From a virus: 44,736 bases of DNA. The notes beneath the pieces are model-generated. The model was not told where the DNA came from. It saw nothing but the letters and a program-made list of their open reading frames with translations, and did no database searches. Shown piece by piece: positions 31,619-39,042 of the stretch (the stretch's first letter is position 1; the number at the start of each line of letters is the position of its first letter). Position numbers and translations under genes: made by a program. Location: positions 1-44,736 of IMG/VR virus record IMGVR_UViG_3300028608_000030; one strand, 5' to 3'.

Positions 31619-31866
31619 TCCTGCGCCTCCTGTTGCCGTAGGTACGCCTCAACATCTTTGCGCGTCGGGATCTTGCGGCCGTTCTCAGTGGCAACCTTGA
31701 TCCAGTACTCCACCACGTACAGGTCATACACGCGCCACAACCGGGCGTAGACCTTTCGCCCCATTAGGCCGGTCGCAATAGATACAAACACCAGCATCCC
31801 TAGGGCAACGAGGAAACCGGCCGCTGCCATCACTACCGCTCCGATGATCAATGCCGCCTGAGTCAT
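31615..31866 (-). CDS. Small membrane protein, 83 aa
   Basis: A strong hydrophobic N-terminal region (residues 4-36: ALIIGAVVMAAAGFLVALGM then LVFVSIATGLMG) likely makes one or two spans. The C-terminal half is basic and contains EYWIKVATENGRKIPTRKDV. It is linked by four-base overlaps to both neighbours. No recognised family. Confidence 0.7.
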   Translation of the reverse strand: MTQAALIIGAVVMAAAGFLVALGMLVFVSIATGLMGRKVYARLWRVYDLYVVEYWIKVATENGRKIPTRKDVEAYLRQQEAQE

Positions 31867-32264
31867 ACACCCACCTGTGCACGAAGGACACGGAACGGAT
31901 CGAACATGCCGGGCACGTAGCCGCTACGAACCAAGCCAATCGTCGAGGCCACGTGTTTCAGCGCCTTCTTACGATCCCGCTCGTTGATGATGGGCATTTC
32001 TGGCTCATCCGGGGCTTCACCCGCGCCAACCGCGTAGATATGCGATTCGTAAGTAGCGAATTGCCTCACTTCCGGGCGGCGATAGACCACGCAATCCGCC
32101 ATCAGAAGAACCAGCGCATTTCGAACGCTGACCTTGCTCAATCCCGTGGAGGCGGATATCTCGGCAATGGTCTGCAAGTCCTGCATCTCCAAGGCCGCGA
32201 GCACCACCCGCTTATTGCCTCTGCGATTGGCAGGAATCATCGGATTCATGTTTTTGGTGGTCAT
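31863..32264 (-). CDS. Winged helix-turn-helix protein, 133 aa
   Basis: Residues 15-65 (RGNKRVVLAALEMQDLQTIA, SASTGLSKVSVRNALVLLM) form a winged-helix DNA-binding domain of the MarR/replication-regulator type. The C-terminal half is mixed. It lies one base after the helicase gene and may regulate replication or the early operon. No specific family is assigned. Confidence 0.7.
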   Translation of the reverse strand: MTTKNMNPMIPANRRGNKRVVLAALEMQDLQTIAEISASTGLSKVSVRNALVLLMADCVVYRRPEVRQFATYESHIYAVGAGEAPDEPEMPIINERDRKKALKHVASTIGLVRSGYVPGMFDPFRVLRAQVGV

Positions 32265-32265
32265 A

Positions 32266-33657
32266 TCAGTCCCTCAACTGGCTGTATTTCGGCTTCGGTT
32301 TGAATTGCACGGCGTTGCGCGCTTCGATCACGGTTTGCTTATCGGCATCCAGGAATCGCGAATGCTGACCCTGGAACGTCAGGAAGACTTCACCCAGCGG
32401 CCCCATGCGCTGCTTGCGGATAAGGATCTCGGCCAAGCCCTTGAGCGGGCTGTCAGGCGTGTAGTAGTCGTCGCGGTAGGCCATCAGAATGACGTCGGCG
32501 TCCTGCTCGATAGCCCCAGACTCGCGCAGGTCGCTCATGAGCGGACGCTTGTCGACGCGCTTCTCAACCTCGCGCGAAAGCTGGGAAAGCAAGATGATTG
32601 GGCAGCCCAACTCACGGGCCAGAAGCTTCAGCGCGCGGGTGATTCCGCCCAACTCTTCGTTGCGGTTGCCGCCTTCCCCCTGCATGAGTTGCAGGTAGTC
32701 GATGACGATCAGGTCCAAGCGCTTATGGCGCTGGCGCACCTTCCGTGCCGCGATTCGAATGCGCGAAGCGTTCGCCAAGCGGGGATCGTCCGCGATGACC
32801 AGCTTCTGGTTCTCCAGGAGCCCCAACGCTGAAGTCAGCCGTGTGAAGTCACTCTGGCTGAGCCGGCCCGTGCGCATCCGTTGGCTGTCGATTTCTCCGA
32901 AGCGCGACACGCTACGCTCGGCGAGTTGACGCGAAGCCATCTCCAGGCTGATGACGAAAGCCACCTTCCCGTCGATCGCCACGTTCTCAGCGATGTTCAC
33001 GGCCAGGGTCGTCTTACCCATGGACGGCCGGCCAGCGACAATGATCAAATCCCCGGGCTGCAATCCGCACGTCTGGCGGTCCAGGTCTTCGAAGCCGGTC
33101 GACAACCCCGAGACTTCGCCGCCGTGTTCCATCCGCGCCTCAAGCGCCTCCAGGACACCGGGAAGCAATTCGCCGATCGGCTTTGGGTCTTCCCCGGCTT
33201 CGCGCGTATCCGCCAATGCCATGGTCATGCTGGTCGCGCGCTCGATCAGGGCGGATGCCTCGCCCGCCTCATCAGCCAACGCGGCGATCTGCTGGCCTAG
33301 AGTCTGCAAGTCACGGCGGATACGGTGCGCCCGAACGATTTCGGCATAGCGCCTGATGTTGGCGCTGCTCGGCGTGTTCTGCGCGATCGCGTTCAGATAC
33401 GCAATGCCACCCGTCTGGTCAGAGTCACCGGCCGCCTGCAAAGCGTCATGCACGGTCAGGACGTCAGCCGGCATGCCGCGATCTAGCAACATCGACGCTG
33501 CGCCGAAGATCAACCGGTGATCATGGCGGTAGAAGTCTTCCACGGCCACCCGGCCATCCAGACGTTCCCAAGCGCTGTTATCCAGCAGCAGGCCGCCAAG
33601 GATTGATTGCTCGGCATCCACGGAATGCGGCGGTACGCGCACGGCTTCGGCGCTCAT
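32266..33657 (-). CDS. dnaB: Replicative DNA helicase (DnaB-like)
   Basis: A 463-residue protein with full DnaB architecture: N-terminal domain (HSVDAEQSILGGLLLDN), linker helix, then a RecA-like C-terminal domain with Walker A GRPSMGKT (209-216), Walker B in LIVIDYLQLM and an arginine-finger region near the C-terminus (GPLGEVFLTF). It unwinds DNA at the phage origin, loaded by the preceding gene product, and would let the phage replicate without recruiting host DnaB. Confidence 0.95.
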   Translation of the reverse strand: MSAEAVRVPPHSVDAEQSILGGLLLDNSAWERLDGRVAVEDFYRHDHRLIFGAASMLLDRGMPADVLTVHDALQAAGDSDQTGGIAYLNAIAQNTPSSANIRRYAEIVRAHRIRRDLQTLGQQIAALADEAGEASALIERATSMTMALADTREAGEDPKPIGELLPGVLEALEARMEHGGEVSGLSTGFEDLDRQTCGLQPGDLIIVAGRPSMGKTTLAVNIAENVAIDGKVAFVISLEMASRQLAERSVSRFGEIDSQRMRTGRLSQSDFTRLTSALGLLENQKLVIADDPRLANASRIRIAARKVRQRHKRLDLIVIDYLQLMQGEGGNRNEELGGITRALKLLARELGCPIILLSQLSREVEKRVDKRPLMSDLRESGAIEQDADVILMAYRDDYYTPDSPLKGLAEILIRKQRMGPLGEVFLTFQGQHSRFLDADKQTVIEARNAVQFKPKPKYSQLRD

Positions 33658-34517
33658 GCTGCCTCCCTATTTGCTTGAGCAAGCTGGGCCTGCAACCCGA
33701 CAGTTGTGAGCTCGTAAACGAGCGAATCACCATGTTGTTTGGCGTACCAAAGCCGATAGAAATTTCGCTCCACAAAGTTCTGGAAATGCTGTCTCCAACG
33801 GGCTTGTTGCTTCTTCTCGTTCTTGCCGCCAGGCAAAAAATCACGTTTGAATTCGGCCCAGCACAAGTTCACAAAGTCGACGGGCAAACCGGATTCTTCG
33901 ATGTAGCGTTCAAGCGGCGCGTAGCCGCTGATGGCTCGTTCCCCAGCGGTATTGCAACGGTCCAGGAACGTCCGCAGGGTCATCCGCTCAGCCTTGACCT
34001 GTGACTTCTGCTCAGCGAGCGTCCCGACACTCCCCCCTGCCAAGGGGGGTTGGGGGGGGTTTGTAGTTTCAGTAGTTGAAGATGAAGCAGAAGATGAAGG
34101 GGTTGGAACTTGCTTGGACGGGTGGTTAAGGTTTTGGTTAACCTTCCCTTCAACCTTCGACCCAACCAAACTAGGATTCCCCCCCTTTTTTCCAGCTTCA
34201 GCACGAACGTTGCGGAGGTGTTCGTCCTTAACCATCCGACGGGAATAAATGCAACCATCGTCGCTGACAGACGGCACGCCAGCTTCTTGCAATTCGGCCA
34301 GCAGCTTGGCGTAATCCTTATCCGAGATTCCAACCAAGCGAGCAACTTGCTCGGCCTTCATGGGCTTGCCGTTGATCGACATATGACCGTACGGCTCGCA
34401 CTCGTGCATCAGGCACATCATTTCGTGCCACAAGCCACGGGCTGCCAGAGAGCAGCTTTGGAGGGCTGCATCTTTGCGCCAGTCAGCGGGATAGAACTGG
34501 AATGCGGGGCGCTTCAT
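33654..34517 (-). CDS. Replication initiator / helicase loader (O-like)
   Basis: A 287-residue protein started at ATG 34517, which overlaps the HNH gene stop (ATGA). The N-terminal region (PAFQFYPADWRKDAALQSCS, LAARGLWHEMMCLMHE) is a winged-helix domain of the DUF1376/phage replication type. A Ser/Thr/Pro linker follows (about 160-185), then a C-terminal domain (DFVNLCWAEFKRDFLPGGKN) like DnaT/O-protein loaders. Phage origins often lie inside such genes; the A/T- and C-run-rich linker DNA (about 34020-34190) is the candidate spot. Confidence 0.8.
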   Translation of the reverse strand: MKRPAFQFYPADWRKDAALQSCSLAARGLWHEMMCLMHECEPYGHMSINGKPMKAEQVARLVGISDKDYAKLLAELQEAGVPSVSDDGCIYSRRMVKDEHLRNVRAEAGKKGGNPSLVGSKVEGKVNQNLNHPSKQVPTPSSSASSSTTETTNPPQPPLAGGSVGTLAEQKSQVKAERMTLRTFLDRCNTAGERAISGYAPLERYIEESGLPVDFVNLCWAEFKRDFLPGGKNEKKQQARWRQHFQNFVERNFYRLWYAKQHGDSLVYELTTVGLQAQLAQANREAA

Positions 34518-35071
34518 TGACGTGCCCCTTTGATCTGTTTCCAGCAAATGCCGCAGAAGTACTTGGTGGCGTCGCCCATGCTGTTTACGCGGCTGCATGC
34601 CAGGTGCATGTAGTCCACGACCTGATGTGCCGGTAGCCTCTGGACGAACACACGGACCGACTGGCGAAACTTTGGAGTGAAGCTGTACCCGCTAAAGTGA
34701 ATGCGAAAGGCGCTTTCAACCTCGTCGATATGCTCCTCTTCAAGCTTGCGCTGAGACTTGATAAGGCGGTCAAAGGCCTTCACCTGTGCCAACTTCTCCG
34801 CAGCGATTTCGGATTGTGTAGCCAGACTTTCCGGGATCGAAGACAGCAGACCAGCAGACTTTCCACGGTTGCAGTCAAAGCAGGCCGTGATCAGGTTGTG
34901 CATAGCGTTCGTTCCGCCGGCGGCGACCGGAAGAACATGGTCGACTTCCAAGACAACGGCGGGCGGTGTGCTGCCGCAGTACTGGCATTTGAAGACGTCA
35001 CGCTTGAACACTTCGAAGCGGACCTTCTTGCTCAAAGCTTGCCGTTTGGATTTACACGGTTCATTGGTCAT
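34514..35071 (-). CDS. HNH endonuclease-like protein, 185 aa
   Basis: The HNH core begins with Cys29-x-x-Cys32 (KCQYCG), then VDHVLPVAAGGTNAMHNLIT and CFDCNRGKS, giving the two zinc Cys pairs, the Asp-His pair (44-45) and Asn59. The C-terminal 110 residues are helical, with a second Cys pair (FCGICWKQIKG). Within a replication operon it may be a recombination or repair nuclease or a mobile HNH. It heads the replication gene pair. Confidence 0.85.
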   Translation of the reverse strand: MTNEPCKSKRQALSKKVRFEVFKRDVFKCQYCGSTPPAVVLEVDHVLPVAAGGTNAMHNLITACFDCNRGKSAGLLSSIPESLATQSEIAAEKLAQVKAFDRLIKSQRKLEEEHIDEVESAFRIHFSGYSFTPKFRQSVRVFVQRLPAHQVVDYMHLACSRVNSMGDATKYFCGICWKQIKGARQ

Positions 35072-35087
35072 GTGATAATTACCTCGC

Positions 35088-35588
35088 TCAAGTAGTACCC
35101 AGGCCGCTCGTCACAGCGGCCTTTTCTATTTCGTCGTCACCCTTCACTAGGCGGCGCAGCGGCTCAACGGCCCGCTGGTAGTGCAGCTCCACTTCTGCCG
35201 GCCACTTGCCCAGCTGCATCAGCGCAGCACGCGTTGCATCCACGTATTCCCATTCACGCTTCCAGCGCTCAGCGCGCGGAATTCCGCCTTGGTCGTGTTG
35301 GCGGTGCAGATCGGGGTTCAGCGGGAAGCAAAGGCTGTCGCACACCTTCAGGCGTTCGCCCTTTCCCAGGTTCACGTGGCATGCCTGCGCGGGCTTGCCG
35401 GTCACCAGGCAGCCCAGCGCGGCAACGTTGCGGCGGTGCTGTTCACTGCGGAGCAACGTCGGCAGCTTGTGACCCGGCGGGCGATAGAAGCCCATGACGA
35501 TCTCCACCTTGCGGCCCAGGCCTTCGCTACGGGCGGCCTTGGCGCGCTTCATGGGCGTCTTGCGCTGAAGGGTCGAGTTGCGAATCAC
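35088..35588 (-). CDS. Phage recombination nuclease-like protein (DUF968/NinG neighbourhood)
   Basis: A 166-residue protein. The block RRNVAALGCLVTGKPAQACHVN, read over 22 residues, and LCFPLNPDLHRQHDQGG, WKREWEYVDATRAAL resemble a small HNH-fold family often found in nin-like regions; the Cys-His-x4-His arrangement fits a zinc-nuclease core. Family name uncertain (DUF968/Ref-like). It is coupled to NinB by a four-base overlap. Confidence 0.65.
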   Translation of the reverse strand: MIRNSTLQRKTPMKRAKAARSEGLGRKVEIVMGFYRPPGHKLPTLLRSEQHRRNVAALGCLVTGKPAQACHVNLGKGERLKVCDSLCFPLNPDLHRQHDQGGIPRAERWKREWEYVDATRAALMQLGKWPAEVELHYQRAVEPLRRLVKGDDEIEKAAVTSGLGTT

Positions 35589-35995
35589 GCCCCTCTCCCA
35601 AGGCTGGTACGGGACCAGTCAACACCCTTCTCATTGCCGAAGGCGTAGGCGAGTTCGATGAGTTCCGTCATCTGGCGCACATTCATCTTGCTGGTGCGTT
35701 GCCCCAGCAGAACCATGCCGCCGTCAATGCCCATTGCCATCCGAGTTTCGCGGCGCAGGCCAGCGGTCAGGATGTCTTTGACTTCTTCGGGCTCAACCTT
35801 GACCAGTGCGCCGTTGACGATGAATTCCACTTGGCGGCTGATGTCGGTCAGGATCGACCACATCATGTCGTTCTGCGCCAGCGTGCGAGTACGAGGCTTG
35901 ATTTCCACTCGGTAGCCTTCCGGCGCGTTGGAGCATGCGTAGGCAGCGTTGCGCCGTGCCAACGGGTGCGACAGGACGAACACTTGTTTGTCCAT
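35585..35995 (-). CDS. ninB: NinB-like recombination protein
   Basis: A 136-residue protein started at ATG 35995 (GTG 35998 is an alternative). KPRTRTLAQNDMMWSILTDI followed by EEVKDILTAGLRRE and QMTELIELAYAFGNEKGVDW is the NinB/Orf pattern, a single-strand DNA-binding recombination mediator that supports phage recombination without host RecFOR. It follows the CII-like gene in the early leftward operon. Confidence 0.88.
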   Translation of the reverse strand: MDKQVFVLSHPLARRNAAYACSNAPEGYRVEIKPRTRTLAQNDMMWSILTDISRQVEFIVNGALVKVEPEEVKDILTAGLRRETRMAMGIDGGMVLLGQRTSKMNVRQMTELIELAYAFGNEKGVDWSRTSLGRGA

Positions 35996-36513
35996 CACTT
36001 CAAACCTTTCCGAGCAGCGCGGCGCGCGTTGCGAGCCAAGCGGAATAGAAGCCTGATTTCTTCCATGGCATGCGATTCGATGGCATCCGCATCCTTCTCG
36101 CAGATAACCCCATCTGACATGGCTTCAAGTCCAACGCTGGTCAAACTCCCGCCCTGGGCGGCCAGCTTCAGCAGCTTCGTGCGGATGGCCGTCAATTCGT
36201 CTTCCCATCCGCCCGACGGCGCCGCATCGATGCTCTCGGCAGCCAAGCCAAAACGGTTGTTGAATGCGAACAGCCAGCCCATGGCATCGGGGCGGTTCAT
36301 GTCCTGCATCCACTCCGTCAGGAGCTCGGCCATTTCGACACTCACGGAGTCGCCATCAACGCCGCGCAACTTGGCGCGCAAGCTTTCCGGGTGAATCGTC
36401 TTACCGCGGCGCTCGCTCAGAAACTTGGCCGCTGCGTTGATCCCGCCAGGTGCGTTGCGCACTGCGGTGTAAAGCACATCGCGCCAGTCAGTTTGGGAAT
36501 ATCGGCAGGTCAT
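35995..36513 (-). CDS. CII-like phage regulator (Phage_CII/CP76 family)
   Basis: A 172-residue protein. TAVRNAPGGINAAAKFLSER, KTIHPESLRAKLRGVDGDSV and MAELLTEWMQDM match the CP76/Phage_CII regulatory family of P2-like and lambdoid phages, with an N-terminal helix-turn-helix. By position after cro it is the likely activator of lysogeny. No direct repeats of the lambda CII type were noticed near it. Confidence 0.75.
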   Translation of the reverse strand: MTCRYSQTDWRDVLYTAVRNAPGGINAAAKFLSERRGKTIHPESLRAKLRGVDGDSVSVEMAELLTEWMQDMNRPDAMGWLFAFNNRFGLAAESIDAAPSGGWEDELTAIRTKLLKLAAQGGSLTSVGLEAMSDGVICEKDADAIESHAMEEIRLLFRLARNARRAARKGLK

Positions 36514-36565
36514 GCGTCACCTTGAAATCTGAGGCCTTTCAGCCTTTCACCGTTTGTGCGCCGCC

Positions 36566-36571
36566 TATAAA
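36566..36571 (+). promoter_or_regulatory. Possible -10 of a counter-transcribed small operon
   Basis: TATAAA lies nine bases before ATG 36581. The best -35 match upstream (TTTCAC, 36545-36550) is at a short 15-base spacing. If used, transcription would start at or just before the ATG and give a leaderless or nearly leaderless mRNA, opposite to the cro-cII transcript. Confidence 0.35.
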
Positions 36572-36580
36572 GTTCGGCAC

Positions 36581-36739
36581 ATGGAAAACAACAACGAATC
36601 CAAACCAGTGACCCGAGCGCACCTCTTCGCGCGCATCGATGCCACCCTTCTCTCTCAGCCGTCCGAGAAAACGGACGAACGCGAGACCGCGAAGCCGCTG
36701 GACGTAGAAATTCCCGCCGACGACGCCGAAAAGAAATGA
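36581..36739 (+). CDS. Small acidic protein, opposite strand to cro-cII
   Basis: A 52-residue frame from ATG 36581 (MENNNESKPVTRAHLFARID), with a charged, disordered C-terminus (DVEIPADDAEKK). No good Shine-Dalgarno precedes it, but a -10 element ends nine bases upstream. Its stop overlaps the next ATG (ATGA), which supports genuine coding. It lies in the gap between cro and cII on the other strand, so its RNA would be antisense to the leftward early transcript. Confidence 0.55.
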   Translation: MENNNESKPVTRAHLFARIDATLLSQPSEKTDERETAKPLDVEIPADDAEKK

Positions 36740-36900
36740 CCGAGACCGAGCAGCTTTTGAAGAACGCGGCCGCAGTGGCCAAGCGCACGTTCATCGACCC
36801 CACCGAAACGGCGGTGCTGGAAATCTTTAAGGAGCTGTGCGCCGAGCGTGACCGCATGGCGTGGGCGAGTGAGGGCCGCGAATCGGCGACGGTTCATTAA
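36736..36900 (+). CDS. Small helical protein, opposite strand to cro-cII
   Basis: A 54-residue frame coupled to the previous gene (ATGA overlap). The sequence is TETEQLLKNAAAVAKRTFI, then PTETAVLEIFKELCAERDRM: two helices with good codon use. It ends two bases before the cro stop, so the pair fills exactly the space between cro and cII. No family recognised; a modulator of the switch is possible but unproven. Confidence 0.6.
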   Translation: MTETEQLLKNAAAVAKRTFIDPTETAVLEIFKELCAERDRMAWASEGRESATVH

Positions 36901-36902
36901 TG

Positions 36903-37181
36903 TCATGCCGCACTCGCTGTGGCGCCCAGGCCGGGCTTCTTTTTCATCCGGCGGCCTGATTTACGGAGAACATCCCAGCGGAAAGTCGGCAGAAGCTCTT
37001 CGCATCGCACGCCTGTCGCCTCCTCAATCAGCGGGCAGTGCTCTGAAGGCAGCGGCCGCTTAAGGTGGACCCAGTCGTGAACGCTCACGGGCGTAACCTT
37101 GAGAACCCGAGCAAGGGCAGCTTGACCGCCCGCGATGTCGCAGGCTCGGGCGAGGGATTCGTGTCGCTTTTTCGTGTCCAT
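36903..37181 (-). CDS. Cro/YdaS-like repressor
   Basis: A 92-residue protein. SLARACDIAGGQAALARVLK, VTPVSVHDWVHLKRPLPSEH and CEELLPTFRWDVL match YdaS/Cro-like helix-turn-helix proteins, with the turn at GGQAALARVLKVTPVSVHDW. It is divergent from cI, and its promoter overlaps operator 1. The -10 AATAAT ends five bases before the ATG, so the mRNA is probably leaderless. The role is the lytic repressor. Confidence 0.88.
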   Translation of the reverse strand: MDTKKRHESLARACDIAGGQAALARVLKVTPVSVHDWVHLKRPLPSEHCPLIEEATGVRCEELLPTFRWDVLRKSGRRMKKKPGLGATASAA

Positions 37182-37186
37182 GCCAC

Positions 37187-37265
37187 ATTATTAGGCGACG
37201 CCTAATGAATGTCAATAGGAATTGCCTAACGTGGCGTATAAAGGTGAAAGTTAGGCAATGCTTAA
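37187..37265. promoter_or_regulatory. cI-cro operator region with divergent promoters
   Basis: Three 15-bp operator-like sites: TTAGGCGACGCCTAA (37191-37205, perfect palindrome apart from the central base), ATAGGAATTGCCTAA (37215-37229) and TTAGGCAATGCTTAA (37251-37265, over the cI start codon). The leftward cro promoter has -35 TTGACA (minus, 37210-37215) and -10 AATAAT (37187-37192) at 17 bases, with operator 1 in the spacer. For cI, TATAAA (37237-37242) lacks a good -35, as expected for an activated maintenance promoter. Confidence 0.85.
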
Positions 37266-38355
37266 TGGAACGGAACTAGGCGCTGCGATTAAAGCAGCCA
37301 TTGAACGCAAGATCGCCAGTGGTGCTGCGGCCTCACAGGCGGCGATTGCACGCCACTTCAATGTCAAGCCTCCATCGATCCATGATTGGATCAAAAAGGG
37401 ATCCATCTCCAAGGACAAGCTGCCTGAACTGTGGCGCTACTTCTCGGACGTAGCTGGGCCTGAGCACTGGGGTTTAAGGGCGTGGCCGGACATGGGCACA
37501 CCCTCCGAAGGCTCGATGCCCGTACCAGCGGATCCGTGGCCATTCCCCGATATATCGGAAAAGGACGTGCGCGCTCTTGCGCCTGCTCAACTGAACGCAT
37601 TACAGGGGGCTTTGGCCTTAGCGATTGCGCAGTTAAGGCTGGGTGTCAACATCGCGCCTACAGCCGTCCCATTGCCGAATCCGACTAGCACCCCTCTTCG
37701 CTCGCACAAACCCGGCGGCTTGGTAGACATGGACCATGCTGACGACGCATTCCCAATGCGGATACCCGGCTTGCCGGCCCCTTGGGAAGGCGGACGCACG
37801 ACACATCAAGCAGAGCGCGAGCCGAGGCTTCGGATCAGCACGCAGGAAGGCGTGGTGGCCAATGTGGGACCAGGCGAGCCGCACGCCGCAAACGACAAGT
37901 TCGAGAAGGTTCCGGAACTATCAGATGTTCGCTTGGCGGCGGGCGATGGAATCGAGAACGACGACGAGACTCAAACCGGCGTGATCCAGTTCCGCAGATC
38001 TTTCCTGCGGTCTGTGGGCGCCGACGCCGGTAAGGCCCGCGTGGTCTACGCAAAGGGCGACAGCATGGAGCCGGTAATCAAAGATGGCGCCGCCCTGCTC
38101 GTTGTGCCGAACGAAGATCTGACGCTTCGCGACCTGGCTGGCGGCGGCGTCTACGCCATCAACTATGACGGCAAGATGATCGTGAAGACGGTGGCTAAGG
38201 ACAAGCTAACAGGGCGGTGGGTTGCTCGTTCGTTCAACTCAGCCTACCCCGATATACCCCTGGAGAATGGGCACCCAGCCCGTGTTCTAGGTCAGGTTGT
38301 TTGGGTTGGCGCCCGGCTACGTGATGACGAGGCGGGGCAGTGGATCCGCTCATGA
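37258..38355 (+). CDS. cI: CI-like repressor with S24 (LexA-type) autoprotease
   Basis: A 365-residue repressor. The N-terminal helix-turn-helix is at about 25-50 (SQAAIARHFNVKPPSIHDWI). A long variable linker follows (about 80-220). The C-terminal LexA-like peptidase has the likely cleavage bond Ala228-Gly229 (LAAGDG), catalytic Ser269 in GDSMEP and Lys310 in KMIVKTV. It keeps the prophage silent and should self-cleave when RecA is active, so the phage is probably SOS-inducible. Operator 3 covers its start, which suggests autorepression. Confidence 0.93.
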   Translation: MLNGTELGAAIKAAIERKIASGAAASQAAIARHFNVKPPSIHDWIKKGSISKDKLPELWRYFSDVAGPEHWGLRAWPDMGTPSEGSMPVPADPWPFPDISEKDVRALAPAQLNALQGALALAIAQLRLGVNIAPTAVPLPNPTSTPLRSHKPGGLVDMDHADDAFPMRIPGLPAPWEGGRTTHQAEREPRLRISTQEGVVANVGPGEPHAANDKFEKVPELSDVRLAAGDGIENDDETQTGVIQFRRSFLRSVGADAGKARVVYAKGDSMEPVIKDGAALLVVPNEDLTLRDLAGGGVYAINYDGKMIVKTVAKDKLTGRWVARSFNSAYPDIPLENGHPARVLGQVVWVGARLRDDEAGQWIRS

Positions 38356-38419
38356 CATGTAGGCGTCGAATCTAATTTCCGCCGCTATACTGCGGCGCTC
38401 ACTTCTACGAGGGAACTGG

Positions 38420-38740
38420 ATGAGAATGTCATTGCTGTTTGTCGCCGCCATCGTGACTGGCTGCGCCAGCTCCGGGGCGAAGATCGACCAAGCAAAGGTG
38501 CAGGCTATCCAACCGGGCGTCACCACCTACAACGACATGGTCCGTGATTTTGGCTCCCCCTTGAGCCAAGCCTTCAACCAAGACGGTCTGCTCACGGCGC
38601 AATGGTTCTATTTCTACACCGCCGCGTTCGGCATGAACCAAAAGCAACAGCACCTGACAGTGCTGTTCAACAAGGACAAGACCGTCAAGGATGTCGTCAG
38701 TTCTGCCGGCGGCGGTAATGGCGCCAGGCTTGGCCGCTAG
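38420..38740 (+). CDS. Lipoprotein with BamE/SmpA-like domain
   Basis: A 106-residue protein with GAGGGAA seven bases before ATG 38420. A signal sequence MRMSLLFVAAIVTGC ends in a lipobox with Cys15. The mature part (AIQPGVTTYNDMVRDFGSPL, WFYFYTAAFGMNQK, HLTVLFNKDKTVKDVV) follows the SmpA/OmlA fold of BamE and related lipoproteins. Directly downstream of cI and before a terminator, it is probably expressed in lysogens and sits in the outer membrane, where superinfection exclusion or envelope adaptation is plausible. Confidence 0.8.
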   Translation: MRMSLLFVAAIVTGCASSGAKIDQAKVQAIQPGVTTYNDMVRDFGSPLSQAFNQDGLLTAQWFYFYTAAFGMNQKQQHLTVLFNKDKTVKDVVSSAGGGNGARLGR

Positions 38741-38909
38741 CTAAGCGGGCCAACAGCACGTTAACTCTAGTCGGCTCCCGCCTAGCGCAGAGTGATAGAG
38801 CAATTCGGGTTCGGCGATCGACTCATCTATTGCGTTCGATGCCCGCCACCTTTTGGATGGCCTTTCCTTCAGAATTGAATATCCCAAGTTGAGTTGGCAG
38901 TGGCCCTTC

Positions 38910-38942
38910 GGGGCTGACCGACCTAGTAAGCCAGTCAGCCCC
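38910..38942 (+). repeat. 9-bp inverted repeat upstream of terminator
   Basis: GGGGCTGAC (38910-38918) and GTCAGCCCC (38934-38942) form a perfect stem with a 15-base loop, just before the terminator at 38952. It may stabilise the 3' end of the cI-lipoprotein mRNA or be part of a small RNA. The stretch 38741-38909 shows no gene. Confidence 0.5.
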
Positions 38943-38951
38943 CCCCCCTAT

Positions 38952-38974
38952 AGCCCGCCTAGTGCGGGCTTTTT
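38952..38974 (+). terminator. Terminator ending the cI-lipoprotein transcript
   Basis: Stem AGCCCGC/GCGGGCT (38952-38958 with 38964-38970), loop CTAGT, then TTTT. It insulates the lysogeny transcript from the early promoter 34 bases downstream. Confidence 0.85.
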
Positions 38975-38993
38975 CACGCCCGCGCTAAAAATA

Positions 38994-39036
38994 TTAGGCG
39001 ACGCCTATTGACATGCAATTAGGCGTCGCCTAATAT
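38994..39036 (+). promoter_or_regulatory. Rightward early promoter with two CI/Cro operators
   Basis: -35 TTGACA (39008-39013), 17-base spacer, -10 TAATAT (39031-39036), near the sigma-70 consensus. Operators TTAGGCGACGCCTAT (38994-39008) and TTAGGCGTCGCCTAA (39019-39033) touch the -35 and fill the spacer and -10, so repressor binding would block polymerase. It is the counterpart of lambda PL and drives the recombination, tmRNA and integration genes to the right. Confidence 0.9.
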
Positions 39037-39042
39037 TCATCC

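Noticed and set aside
36510-36857. 115-residue minus-strand frame between cro and cII
   Set aside because: Arg/Ser-rich composition typical of an antisense frame. The plus-strand pair at 36581-36900 has better codon use and coupling.
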